A stretch of DNA of 41,717 nucleotides from Alphaproteobacteria bacterium (GTDB taxonomy: Bacteria; Pseudomonadota; Alphaproteobacteria; CACZRW01): contig JAFWAG010000010.1 of assembly GCA_017507765.1 (NCBI GenBank), forward strand, positions 1 through 41,717, given 5' to 3'. Numbering within the stretch: the first letter of the stretch is position 1; the number at the start of each line of letters is the position of its first letter. The position numbers were made by a program, and so were the translations under genes. The notes under the pieces were generated by a model. It was not told the origin of the DNA. It did not search any database and saw nothing but the letters and a program-made list of their open reading frames with translations. Positions 6,859 to 16,559 of the stretch are shown here, one piece after another.

Positions 6859-8879
6859 CGGAATACAACCATTGTCCACGGTTTGACTTTGTAGTTTTTA
6901 AGACGAGGACCGCCAAAGTTTCCGTCTTTGGTTACCGAAGTATCAAAGACTAATTCCCAACCACGCCCTTGCGGAGGAAGCGGCAGAGTCCAAGAAATAT
7001 CTCCGTCATATGCATTCATAATGATAAACAAAGATTCTTCTTTGCCTTGAAGGACAAAAGATAACGAGCGGGAATAAGAAACTTTCCAGTCCAGTTCGGT
7101 CATAGGCTTTCCGGACGGCGTAATAAAGACATACTCGGCATCGGCAAAAATATTATGCTTTTTCCGAAAATCCAACAAAGCCGCCGTAAAGTGCCAGAAC
7201 GCATCTTTGCCTAAGCCTTTGGTCGGCCAATGCACCCACGCCGTTTCATTATCCTGACAATAAGCATTGTTGTTGCCGTTTTGGGTGCGGGAGAGTTCGT
7301 CTCCAGCCAAAAGCATCGGCGTGCCGGCAGATAAAAGCAAAGAAGCCATAAAGTTACGCTTTCTTTGTTCCCGAAGAGCAAGGATTTTTTTGTTTGTTGT
7401 TTCACCTTCAACGCCGGTATTCCAACTGAGATTATTATCACAGCCATCGCGGTTTTCTTCGCCGTTGGCAAGATTGCGCTTACGTTCGTAACTGACCAAG
7501 TCATGCAACGTAAAGCCGTCATGAGCGGTGATAAAATTAATTGGCGAATAACGAGGCCGAGTCTTAAAAATATCGGCAGAGCCGGATATTCTTTTGGCGA
7601 CTTCGGGGACTACGCCCTTTTCTCCTTTCCAAAAACGTCGTAAAGCATCACGGTATTTATCGTTCCATTCAGCCCACGGTTCCGGAAAAAAGCCAAGACG
7701 GTAACCGTTCGGCCCTAAGTCCCATGGTTCGGCAATCAGTTTAAGATTTTGCAAAACCTTATCTTGTAAAATTGCTTTTAACAGTGCCGGACAATCTTCA
7801 ACTTCCCGCCAAGCTCGGCACAAAGTAACGGACAAATCAAAACGATAGCCGTCAATATGCATCTGCTCTGCCCAATAACGAAGTGCGTCCATAACCAACT
7901 GGAAACCACGGGGATTATAAACATTAAAAGTCGCTCCGCAGCCGGTATCATCAAGGTAATACATCTTATCTTCCGGAACCGGCTTATAATACTCTTCATT
8001 ATCAAGGCCTTTAAAAGCCAAAGTCGGGCCATAGGCGTTGCCTTCCGTCGTGTGGTTGAACACTACGTCCAAGATAACCTCAATCCCTTCTTGATGAAGG
8101 GCTTTCACCATGGTTTTAAATTCGTTGATATCGCCGGAAACCAGATAATCATTATGAGGCGCAAAGAAACATAAGCTGTCATAACCCCAAAAATTGCTTA
8201 CCCCTTTATCTATCTGCGGCAAGTTGGTGAAAAAGTTTTGGCAGGGCATAAGCTCCAGAGTCGTAATACCCAAGCTTTTAAAATATTTTATCATGGAAGC
8301 ATCAGAAAGAGCCAAGAACTTCCCCCGATACGCCGGAGAGATTTCCGGATTGATTGCGGTTAAGCCTTTGACACTGGCTTCATAAATTACGGTTTCATTC
8401 CACGGTATTTGCGGGCGAGAGTCTTCGCCCCAGTCAAAATAATCATCAACAACGACGGATTTCGGAACTTTCGGCGCACTGTCCGTTGTACTGAAAGAAT
8501 AAAGGTTTATCGGCTGTTCCGGATTATAGGCATACATATCTTTATGCCAACGGCAATCACCAAAAACGGACTTTGCATACGGGTCAAGCAAAAGCTTGTT
8601 AGGGTTAAACTTTTTGCCGCTCCACGGAGCATATTCTCCGTACGCCCGATAGCCGTAAAGCTGACCAAGCTTTAGCCCTTTGACATAAATATGCCAGATA
8701 CCTGCCGTGTCTTTTTGTAACGGGATACGGCAGATTTCCTTTTTCCCAAGGTCGTCAAAAAGGCATAACTCTACCTTTGTGGCATGCGCAGAATAAACCG
8801 AAAAGTTTACGCCGGTACCGTCCCAATCAGACCCTAACGGATACGAGGTTCCGGCTTCGGTTTTAAAAGATGTGCGCAT
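6852..8879 (-). CDS. glgX: Glycogen debranching enzyme GlgX (GH13)
   Basis: Isoamylase-type alpha-1,6-glucosidase that removes short side chains from phosphorylase-limited glycogen. The 675-residue product has an N-terminal CBM48 domain (about 1-120) then a GH13 catalytic barrel. Conserved regions: DVVFNH, GYRFDLSV with nucleophile Asp348, LIAEPWD with acid/base Glu384, and FITAHDG. A C-terminal beta domain follows. It starts 15 bases after the glgB stop, so the two are cotranscribed. GlgA, GlgC and GlgP are not in the window. The rubredoxin and META lipoprotein genes follow in the same direction. Confidence 0.95.
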   Translation of the reverse strand: MRTSFKTEAGTSYPLGSDWDGTGVNFSVYSAHATKVELCLFDDLGKKEICRIPLQKDTAGIWHIYVKGLKLGQLYGYRAYGEYAPWSGKKFNPNKLLLDPYAKSVFGDCRWHKDMYAYNPEQPINLYSFSTTDSAPKVPKSVVVDDYFDWGEDSRPQIPWNETVIYEASVKGLTAINPEISPAYRGKFLALSDASMIKYFKSLGITTLELMPCQNFFTNLPQIDKGVSNFWGYDSLCFFAPHNDYLVSGDINEFKTMVKALHQEGIEVILDVVFNHTTEGNAYGPTLAFKGLDNEEYYKPVPEDKMYYLDDTGCGATFNVYNPRGFQLVMDALRYWAEQMHIDGYRFDLSVTLCRAWREVEDCPALLKAILQDKVLQNLKLIAEPWDLGPNGYRLGFFPEPWAEWNDKYRDALRRFWKGEKGVVPEVAKRISGSADIFKTRPRYSPINFITAHDGFTLHDLVSYERKRNLANGEENRDGCDNNLSWNTGVEGETTNKKILALREQRKRNFMASLLLSAGTPMLLAGDELSRTQNGNNNAYCQDNETAWVHWPTKGLGKDAFWHFTAALLDFRKKHNIFADAEYVFITPSGKPMTELDWKVSYSRSLSFVLQGKEESLFIIMNAYDGDISWTLPLPPQGRGWELVFDTSVTKDGNFGGPRLKNYKVKPWTMVVFRT

Positions 8880-8894
8880 ACCACCCAGTCTCCC

Positions 8895-11096
8895 TTACTT
8901 TCTTTTCGGAGCCAAAATAATCGTTGCCAAAGGCGGAATATTGACTTTCAACGAAGACTTTTTGAAGTCCCATGGTTTTCCAAGTCCTTTAAGATTCTGG
9001 TTTTCCCATTGACCACTGCCGCCATAGATTTCTTTGTCCGAATTAAAAATCTCTTCATACTGGCAGTCTTCCGGTACGCCAAGCAAATACTTTTCCCGAA
9101 CAACCGGCGTGAAATTGCTGATGACAATTACAAAATCCTTCGGAGACTTTCCATAACGGATAAAGGAAAATACCGAGGCGTCTCTGTCATTCATGTTTAT
9201 CCATTCAAAACCTTTGGTTTCAAAGTCAACCTGATACAAAGCCGGAGTCTTTTTATACAAAGCGTTTAAGTCTTTTATCATGGTTTGGACGCCTTTGTGG
9301 TACTTATCCTTCAAAAGGTGCCAGCTGAGGCTTTCGGCAAAAGCCCACTCTCTATCCTGTGCAAACTCTCCGCCCATGAATAAAAGCTTTTTGCCGGGGT
9401 GGCCGTACATAAAGCCGTAATAAGCCCTTAAATTAGCAAACTTCTGCCATTTGTCGCCCGGCATTTTGCCTATCATAGAGCCTTTCATATGCACGACTTC
9501 GTCATGCGAAAGCGGCAGAACAAAGTTCTCGTTAAACGCATAAATAAGGCCGAATGTCATTTTGTCATGTTCATAACGACGATAAATCGGGTCTTTGGAC
9601 ATATATTCCAAAGTGTCATGCATCCAACCCATATTCCATTTATAACCAAAGCCTAAACCGCCAAGATAAGAAGGACGGGAAACCATAGGCCATGCGGTTG
9701 ATTCTTCGGCAATGGTCGTAAAGCCTTTATCTTCTCCAAAGGCGAGTTCATTAACTCTGCGCAGGAAGGATATGGCTTCAATATTTTCTCTGCCGCCGTA
9801 TTGGTTTGGTATCCATTCGCCGTCTTCACGGTCATAATCCAGATAAAGCATGGACGCAACGGCATCAACTCGTAAGCCGTCAATGTGGTATTCCTTTAGC
9901 CAGAACAAGGCATTTGAAACCAAGAAGTTATTAACTTCGTTACGGCCGAAATTGTAAATCTTGGTCCCCCATTCTTTGTGTTCGCCACGGCGAGGGTCTT
10001 CGTGTTCATACAAAGCAGTGCCGTCGAAGTTGGCTAATCCGTGCGAGTCTTTGGGGAAATGACCCGGAACCCAGTCGACAATTACGCCGATATCTTCCTT
10101 ATGAAAAGCATCAACCAAATATTTGAAATCGTCCGGAGTTCCAAAGCGGCTGGTCGGCGCATACATACCAATAACCTGATAGCCCCATGAACCGTCAAAC
10201 GGGTGTTCGGCAACCGGCAAAAACTCTACGTGCGTATAGCCCATTTCCTTTACATACGGTACTAATTCGTCCGCAAGTTCACGATAGGTGAGCATACGGA
10301 AGTCTTCTTCTGGTTTACGACGCCAAGAACCAAGATGAACTTCATAAATAGCAACCGGAGCCTCCAGCTTGTTCTTATTCCGGCGGGCATCAATATAAGC
10401 ATTATCCTGCCACTGATACTTATGAATATCATAAACTATTGAAGCAGTTGCCGGACGGACTTCGGCAAAGAAGCCTATCGGGTCGGCTTTTAACGGTAAA
10501 AGAGAACCGTCTTTATCCAAAAGCTCGTACTTATATACTTCGCCTTCTTTGAGGTCAGGAATAAAAAGTTCCCATATACCGCTGCTGCCCCGAGGACGCA
10601 TTAAATGACGGCGGCCGTCCCAAGTGTTGAAATTGCCGACAACGCTGACCCTTTTGGCATTCGGAGCCCAAACGGCAAAACAGACGCCTTTGGTACCTTG
10701 ATGCTCAATTAAATGCGCACCAAGCTTGTCATACATATTCAGATGAGAGCCTTCGGAAAGGTAATATATATCCTGATCGCCAAGAACCGGCATAAACTGG
10801 TACGCATCATCGGTAATATAGCTTTCATAAAGCATATCAATAACAAACCGATAGCGGAAGAATACAGCTTCTGGTCCAAACTCTGCTTGGAAAATCCCGC
10901 CAGGGTGGACTTTTTCCATTTGGACAACATGCTCGCCCTTTTCATTGATGACATGAACGTTTTTCGCCTGCGGCTGAAGTGTACGAATAAATAAAGTACC
11001 GTCTTGACCTCTGTGCATACCAAGAACGGAAAACGGATCACCATAGCCGGTGGTAACAAGCATATCGGCTATTTTAGCATCAAGATTATTGAGCAT
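8895..11096 (-). CDS. glgB: 1,4-alpha-glucan branching enzyme GlgB
   Basis: Forms alpha-1,6 branches in glycogen by cutting and transferring 1,4-glucan chains. At 733 residues it is a full-length GH13_9 enzyme with two N-terminal carbohydrate-binding segments: an N1 domain (about 1-110) and a CBM48 (about 120-220, including [20 protein letters not shown]). Catalytic regions: [19 protein letters not shown] with nucleophile Asp411, [10 protein letters not shown] with acid/base Glu464, and [15 protein letters not shown] precedes the ATG. The 122-base upstream gap is very AT-rich and should hold the promoter, but no clear boxes are seen. Confidence 0.96.
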   Translation of the reverse strand: MLNNLDAKIADMLVTTGYGDPFSVLGMHRGQDGTLFIRTLQPQAKNVHVINEKGEHVVQMEKVHPGGIFQAEFGPEAVFFRYRFVIDMLYESYITDDAYQFMPVLGDQDIYYLSEGSHLNMYDKLGAHLIEHQGTKGVCFAVWAPNAKRVSVVGNFNTWDGRRHLMRPRGSSGIWELFIPDLKEGEVYKYELLDKDGSLLPLKADPIGFFAEVRPATASIVYDIHKYQWQDNAYIDARRNKNKLEAPVAIYEVHLGSWRRKPEEDFRMLTYRELADELVPYVKEMGYTHVEFLPVAEHPFDGSWGYQVIGMYAPTSRFGTPDDFKYLVDAFHKEDIGVIVDWVPGHFPKDSHGLANFDGTALYEHEDPRRGEHKEWGTKIYNFGRNEVNNFLVSNALFWLKEYHIDGLRVDAVASMLYLDYDREDGEWIPNQYGGRENIEAISFLRRVNELAFGEDKGFTTIAEESTAWPMVSRPSYLGGLGFGYKWNMGWMHDTLEYMSKDPIYRRYEHDKMTFGLIYAFNENFVLPLSHDEVVHMKGSMIGKMPGDKWQKFANLRAYYGFMYGHPGKKLLFMGGEFAQDREWAFAESLSWHLLKDKYHKGVQTMIKDLNALYKKTPALYQVDFETKGFEWINMNDRDASVFSFIRYGKSPKDFVIVISNFTPVVREKYLLGVPEDCQYEEIFNSDKEIYGGSGQWENQNLKGLGKPWDFKKSSLKVNIPPLATIILAPKRK

Positions 11097-11186
11097 TATT
11101 ACTTCCTTTTAAGAATCAAAATTGTTGTGCAGTTTGTATATATAACAAAAAAATATAATTTAAAAACTATTTCTTTCGTAGATATT

Positions 11187-11220
11187 AAGTAAAAAATGAG
11201 TCTTTTACAAACTTTTACTT
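11187..11220 (-). terminator. AT-rich hairpin at the prfB stop, possible terminator
   Basis: AAGTAAAA (11187-11194) and TTTTACTT (11213-11220) form a perfect eight-base inverted repeat with an 18-base loop, overlapping the prfB stop codon. The stem is almost all A-T and there is no clean U tract after it, so termination is only possible, not established. Confidence 0.3.
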
Positions 11221-12314
11221 ATAATGAAGCAGAAAGAGAAGCCGCAAGAAAGGCATCTATATCTCCGTCCAAAACTCCTTTGGTATCGGAAGTTTCCGTT
11301 TCTGTCCGCAAGTCTTTGACCATTTGATACGGCTGTAAAACATAGGAACGTATCTGATGCCCCCAACCTATTTCTGATTTTGCATCTTCTTCGGCCTGAT
11401 GTTTTTCTTCTCTTTTTCTTAATTCAAGTTCATATAATCTTGCTCGCAACATAGACCATGCTTCATCACGATTTTGAAATTGCGAACGCTGACTTTGGCT
11501 TTGGACGACTATCCCCGTTGGAATATGCGTAATCCGCACCGCACTGTCCGTCTTGTTAATATGCTGACCGCCGGCACCGGAAGCACGATAAGTATCTATC
11601 CGGCAATCCTTTTCATTGATTTCAACTTCTATGGTATCGTCAATAACCGGATACACCCATATGGACGCAAAGCTTGTATGTCTGCGGGCATTGGCGTCAA
11701 ACGGAGAGATACGCACCAACCGATGAACGCCGCTTTCCGTCTTTAACCAACCGTAAGCATTAAAGCCGGAAATCTTTATGGTGGCAGATTTAAGACCGGC
11801 TTCGTCGCCTTCGCTTTCTTCTAAATACTCTACTTTGTAATCATGCTTTTCCGCCCAGCGCATATACATACGCAAAAGCATTTCCGCCCAGTCTTGGGCT
11901 TCGGTACCGCCGGCACCCGCATGGACTTCCAAAAAGCAGTCGTTATGGTCGGCTTCGCCGGATAACAATGCATTTAATTCCTGTTGCTTAACTTCCCCAA
12001 GAAGACTTTGCAAAGATGCTTCCGCATCGGCAATGATAGCGGTATCGTTTTCTTCCTCGCCAAGAGAAATAAGCTCGATTGCATCGCTTAAACTACTTTC
12101 AATGTTTTGATAATTCTTAACGGCAGTTTCCAGATGATTACGTTCGGACATAAGCTTTTGCGCTTTATCCGGATTATCCCATAATGACGAGTCTGCGGTT
12201 AAGGCGTTTAATTCTTCTAAACGGCGGAGGGAATTATCCCAGTCAAAGATGCCTCCTCAGCAGTACCAAAGACTGCTTTATTTCTCCGATTACGGATTCG
12301 GTTTCTGCTCTCAT
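11219..12314 (-). CDS. prfB: Peptide chain release factor 2 (with programmed +1 frameshift)
   Basis: Recognises UAA and UGA stop codons and hydrolyses peptidyl-tRNA. The gene is in two frames. ATG at 12312-12314 starts a 23-codon segment ending at an in-frame TGA (12243-12245); a +1 shift at CTT-TGA-C continues as D-W-D-N and on to the stop at 11219, giving 364 residues, the normal RF2 length. In the full protein the catalytic GGQ is at about 248-250 ([19 protein letters not shown]), and the SPF stop-recognition tripeptide is in [15 protein letters not shown]. Annotating only from the downstream ATG at 12151 would lose about 54 residues. It lies 17 bases after mrcA and is probably cotranscribed with it. 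Confidence 0.96.
12242..12257 (-). promoter_or_regulatory. prfB: prfB programmed +1 frameshift site with internal Shine-Dalgarno
   Basis: The minus strand reads AGGAGG-CAT-CTT-TGA-C. AGGAGG is an internal Shine-Dalgarno, followed by the slippery CTT and the UGA that RF2 itself recognises. The three-base spacing between AGGAGG and CTT is the spacing known from E. coli. When RF2 is scarce, pausing at UGA lets the ribosome slip forward one base and make more RF2. The residues encoded after the shift continue the RF2 family sequence. Confidence 0.95.
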
Positions 12315-12331
12315 ACTATATTCCTTTTTGC

Positions 12332-14743
12332 TTAATAAAAACCGCCAACATCCGGCATTACTTTATCTATTTCTTCACCGATGGGAGCGGCTTCTTCACC
12401 GATAACCTGTCCTTGGTCGCTGATATTGCTTTCGGTTTTAAATGCTTCCAAAATAACATCTTTATCACCGGCTTTGGCAGGACGGCCGGTTTTATGGCTT
12501 ACCCGAACCAAGCGAATACCTTCTGGAACACGGAACGGAACTGCCGAAACTTCCTTTAAGGCTTTGGTCATGAAGGACTTAAATATCGGCGAAGCAACAA
12601 CGCCGCCGGTGCCTTTCTTGCCCAAAGAACGAGGCTCGTCATAACCAACGAAAACGCCGACGACTAAATCCGAAGAAAAGCCTATGAACCAAGCGTCCTG
12701 ATAATCATCACTGGTTCCGGTTTTACCAGCTAAAGGTTTGCCGGGGATACGAACGGAAGAAGCTGTTCCTCGGTCAATAACGCCCGTAAGCATATTAACA
12801 ATTTGATAGGCACTGCGAGGATCAACGACTTGTTCACGATTATCGGGGATAACAGGGACTTCTTGACCTTCCCATTCGACGTTTTGACATTCCGGACATT
12901 CACGATTGTCATGGCGATAGATGGTTGCTCCGGTTCTGTCCTGAATACGGTCAACCAACGTAGGCGTAATTCTTTTGCCGCCATTAACCAACATAGCATA
13001 GCCCGTTGTCAGGCGAGATAGAGTAGTTTCTCCCGCTCCCAATGACATGGAAAGTAACGGGCGCATATGGTCAACAATACCAAACTTTTTGGCGTATGCG
13101 ACGACTTTAGGCATACCGATTGCCTGAGCAAGGCGAACCGTCATCAAGTTACGAGACTTTTCCAAACCTATGCGCAAGGTCGTTGGGCCATAGAAAGTCT
13201 TGATATAGTTGCTTGGCTTCCATTTCGGCATATCCGGCCCTTGGTCCATAACAAACGGAGCGTCTAAAATCAAAGTTGACGGCGTATATCCTTCGTCCAA
13301 AGCGGCTAAATACACAAACGGCTTGAACGAAGAACCCGGTTGACGGCGAGCTTGGACGGCTCGGTTAAACTGGCTTTTCTTGAACGATAATCCTCCGACA
13401 AGAGCCAGAACCCTTCCCGTATGAGGATCAAGCGCAATTAAAGCTCCCTCCACTTCCGGTATCTGGCGCAAGGAATAATAATCTCCGTTTTTGGACTTTA
13501 CATATTCAACCCAAACAACATCACCGACATTTAAAACCTGAGCAGGAGAAGTAATTTCATCGCCCAAAGTACCGTCCGGATTCTTGGTGCGAGCCCAAGT
13601 TAAGCCTTTAAGCGGTAAATCCGCCGAGGAAGCATCAGAAAAAGCGATTGCGGCGTTTTCTTCATTTAATGCCATAACTACGGCCTTTCGCCAACCATGG
13701 GGAATATAGTCCGGAGAAGGAATATTTTGTAAATCTTCAAGCCATTTGTCGCCAAGAGGAATGGTGGCAAAAGCACCTCTGTAGCCTTGGCGGCGGTCAT
13801 AATTTAAAAGTCCGCTTTCCAAAGCGGAAACCGCATATTTCTGCAATACAGGGTCTAAAGATGTGCGAACGTCCAAGCCGCCTTGATATAAAGAATCATC
13901 GCCGTACTTAGCCGCAATTTCCCTGCGTACTTCTTCGGCAAAATAATCAGCATCGGCGACTTTGTTTTTATCTCTAGGCGCAATGATGATATCTTCCGCC
14001 GAGGCAAGCTCTTGTTCTTCTTTCGTTATATAGCCGTCTTCCTGCATACGGGAGAGAACCCAGTTACGACGCTCTATGGCTGCCGCCTTTTTCTTTTTCG
14101 GGTCATAGTTGTTCGGAGCCTTTGGCAACGCCGCCAAGAATGCTTTCTCACTTAACGAAAGCTCCTCCAAAGATTTATTGAAATAGTTTAAAGCCGCCGC
14201 CGCAACGCCGTAAGAACTGTTGCCAAGATAAATCTCGTTTAAATACAGTTCCATAATGTGGTCTTTAGAAAACGTCTTTTCTATTTTAAAGGCTAAGATT
14301 GCTTCTCTGATTTTGCGGGTCAAGGAAACTTCGTTAGTTAACAGGAAGTTCTTAGCCACTTGCTGGGTTATGGTGGAAGCGCCAACCATACGCCTGCCGG
14401 AACCGATGTTGCGAATGTTGGTTATAACGGCACGCACCAAACCTTTGTAATCCAAGCCTCCGTGCGAATAGAAAGTTTTATCTTCCGCCGCGATAAAAGC
14501 CTCTATCAACTGTTTAGGAATAGAAGAAACCGGAACAAAAACTCTTTTTTCCGCCGCATATTCCGCCAGTAATGCTCCATCACCGGCATAAAGTCTGGTC
14601 GTTATGGGAGGCTGATAATCCGCAAGCTGTAAATATTCCGGCAAGTCTCTTTCATAATGCCAGATAACATAAATTATTCCGGCGGTAGCAACCAATGCAC
14701 TAAAGAATAAAAAACTTAAAATCGCAGCAAAAAATCTTGTCAT
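12332..14743 (-). CDS. mrcA: Penicillin-binding protein 1A (bifunctional class A PBP)
   Basis: Polymerises and crosslinks peptidoglycan in the periplasm. The 803-residue protein has a short cytoplasmic start and one membrane anchor (about 4-28), a GT51 glycosyltransferase domain (EDKTFYSHGGLDYKG, GASTITQQVAKNF), an OB-like insert, and a transpeptidase domain with the active-site Ser471 in PGSSFKPF and KTG in AGKTGTSDDYQDAWFIG. The C-terminal tail is acidic. It starts 12 bases after batD and is followed by prfB; PBP1A beside prfB is a familiar alphaproteobacterial order. No strong ribosome binding site is seen before its ATG, so coupling to batD translation is likely. Confidence 0.95.
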   Translation of the reverse strand: MTRFFAAILSFLFFSALVATAGIIYVIWHYERDLPEYLQLADYQPPITTRLYAGDGALLAEYAAEKRVFVPVSSIPKQLIEAFIAAEDKTFYSHGGLDYKGLVRAVITNIRNIGSGRRMVGASTITQQVAKNFLLTNEVSLTRKIREAILAFKIEKTFSKDHIMELYLNEIYLGNSSYGVAAAALNYFNKSLEELSLSEKAFLAALPKAPNNYDPKKKKAAAIERRNWVLSRMQEDGYITKEEQELASAEDIIIAPRDKNKVADADYFAEEVRREIAAKYGDDSLYQGGLDVRTSLDPVLQKYAVSALESGLLNYDRRQGYRGAFATIPLGDKWLEDLQNIPSPDYIPHGWRKAVVMALNEENAAIAFSDASSADLPLKGLTWARTKNPDGTLGDEITSPAQVLNVGDVVWVEYVKSKNGDYYSLRQIPEVEGALIALDPHTGRVLALVGGLSFKKSQFNRAVQARRQPGSSFKPFVYLAALDEGYTPSTLILDAPFVMDQGPDMPKWKPSNYIKTFYGPTTLRIGLEKSRNLMTVRLAQAIGMPKVVAYAKKFGIVDHMRPLLSMSLGAGETTLSRLTTGYAMLVNGGKRITPTLVDRIQDRTGATIYRHDNRECPECQNVEWEGQEVPVIPDNREQVVDPRSAYQIVNMLTGVIDRGTASSVRIPGKPLAGKTGTSDDYQDAWFIGFSSDLVVGVFVGYDEPRSLGKKGTGGVVASPIFKSFMTKALKEVSAVPFRVPEGIRLVRVSHKTGRPAKAGDKDVILEAFKTESNISDQGQVIGEEAAPIGEEIDKVMPDVGGFY

Positions 14744-14756
14744 ATCTGATAAAAAC

Positions 14757-16559
14757 CTATTTCGTCTGCGGATATAAATCCGGAACCGGCTTAATGTTCT
14801 TTTCCTCTGCCTTGTGAGTATTTAAGGCAATCTTTAAAGCTTTGAGCAATTCCTCTCCGTCATATTTCCTTTGCCGGCTAGCATAAAGGGAAGTTTCCAG
14901 TTCTTCCAGTTCTTTTTGCAATTTAGTGCTTTTTAAGCGTTTTCCTATGACCGTAACGTTAAACGGAGGGTCTTCCGGCCAGTAGTTTTTGCTCCACGCA
15001 AGTAAAGCATCGCGAAGTTTTTTGGGATTTGAAGCAGAGGCGGCCTTTTCAATATCGGCAAAGCGCCCGGCAAGGACTTGGTCTTCTTTTCCTTGGGCAG
15101 ATGCGGCAAGTTTCCGGCGGGAATAAAGCCAAAAAGCCAGTACCGAAAGCAAACCGATTAAGCCAAACACAGCCAAGAATATTGCGATATAAATGTTTTT
15201 GCCGATTGGCTTATCCTCTTCTTTGGGAAGCTCCGGTTTAGAGATATCTTCACTGTTTACCGTATAAGAAGGTACTTGCGCTTTCGGCTCGGCTCCTTTT
15301 TGGGTGGTTCCTTTGACAAAGAACTTTGCTTCCGGCAAAACCGCTGTTTCCATGCGTTTAGTCTTAACATTCCACCAAGGTATGCGGATTTCCGGCAAAA
15401 TCAATTCTCCGGCAGCGGTGGGTATCAAAACAACAGAGCTTTCACTGACACCCATAATTCCTTTTTCGCCGCCGATATTGCTGACTTTGGTTTTACCGGG
15501 GTACACTTTCAAATAATCGTCTTCCGGAAGACTTATATCCGGAATCTGCGCTCCGGTTAAACCGTCGGCTGTAATCTTAATCGTGCGGGTAACGGCTTCG
15601 TTTTCCTTGAATACCGGTTCGGCGGGCTGCCAAGATTGAGTTATGTTTACATTATAAGCCGGAAGCCACCACTTTCCGGTAGCGGCAGAAGGCTTGGGTT
15701 GGACATTTACCGTTATCGGGTCGGAACGTATCAAAACTCTTTTAACCGCTCCGAACGGAGAGGTGAAATTAGCCGAACCGACAAAACCGGATTGCTTGAA
15801 AATCATTTCAATCGGATTACCGGCATTGGTGTCAATGATTTCGCCTTCAAACTCCAAGGGGGGAATAACAATTTCTCCACTTTTTTGGGGGAAAATCGCA
15901 AAACGGCGCTCTAAAACTTTGAAAAAACGACCGGCAAGAGTACTTTCAAAGTTAATATCCTCGCCGATTTTTTCCACTATGGCATCATTTATCTGCGGCG
16001 GAATGATAACGCCTCTAGATACAGGCTGGGAAGAATATAAACGAGAAATATATAATATCTGACCTTGAACATACGGCTTGGGATTGTCTATCGCCACTTT
16101 TAAAAACACATCGGCAGAAGCTTCGCTTGCAGTTTGCTCTACCTTCGGAGTTGGCTGCTTTGATAAATACGCACCGGAAGACGCCGGCTTCACCTGAATG
16201 TTTATAGGCCGAGTCTTTTCTTTGCCAACGGTGATAGCCGGAATAACTAAATTGCCTATATTTTTAGGTATAAGCTGGATTTTCCATTCGGTCGCAGAAT
16301 TAAAACTGCCATTCACAAAAGTATTGCGAACGCCCTTTTGCGTGCCGGAAACAACAAAATCCCTATCCAATGCACTTAGGTTCGGGTTGACGGTCAAAGA
16401 GGCTTCCGTACTTTTTATGGTTAAAGTAAACGTACTTCCTTCGGTAACGCTTATGGTGTTGACGGAGGCCGTAACTTCCGCCTGCGAAACTCCGGAAAAC
16501 GCAAATATGCCCAGAAATACGGATAACACATAAAAAATTGCGGGTTTAAAAAATGCCAT
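14757..16559 (-). CDS. batD: BatD-like oxygen-tolerance protein
   Basis: A 600-residue envelope protein: signal peptide (about 1-27, ending SQAEV), a long periplasmic region of repeated Ig-like beta domains, one membrane helix (about 455-480, IYIAIFLAVFGLIGLL), and a cytoplasmic helical tail ending in a Lys-rich segment. This is the BatD architecture; Bat proteins were first linked to aerotolerance in Bacteroides, and their exact biochemical role is unsettled. Its ATG directly follows the batBC stop with no gap, so translation is coupled. Confidence 0.87.
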   Translation of the reverse strand: MAFFKPAIFYVLSVFLGIFAFSGVSQAEVTASVNTISVTEGSTFTLTIKSTEASLTVNPNLSALDRDFVVSGTQKGVRNTFVNGSFNSATEWKIQLIPKNIGNLVIPAITVGKEKTRPINIQVKPASSGAYLSKQPTPKVEQTASEASADVFLKVAIDNPKPYVQGQILYISRLYSSQPVSRGVIIPPQINDAIVEKIGEDINFESTLAGRFFKVLERRFAIFPQKSGEIVIPPLEFEGEIIDTNAGNPIEMIFKQSGFVGSANFTSPFGAVKRVLIRSDPITVNVQPKPSAATGKWWLPAYNVNITQSWQPAEPVFKENEAVTRTIKITADGLTGAQIPDISLPEDDYLKVYPGKTKVSNIGGEKGIMGVSESSVVLIPTAAGELILPEIRIPWWNVKTKRMETAVLPEAKFFVKGTTQKGAEPKAQVPSYTVNSEDISKPELPKEEDKPIGKNIYIAIFLAVFGLIGLLSVLAFWLYSRRKLAASAQGKEDQVLAGRFADIEKAASASNPKKLRDALLAWSKNYWPEDPPFNVTVIGKRLKSTKLQKELEELETSLYASRQRKYDGEELLKALKIALNTHKAEEKNIKPVPDLYPQTK

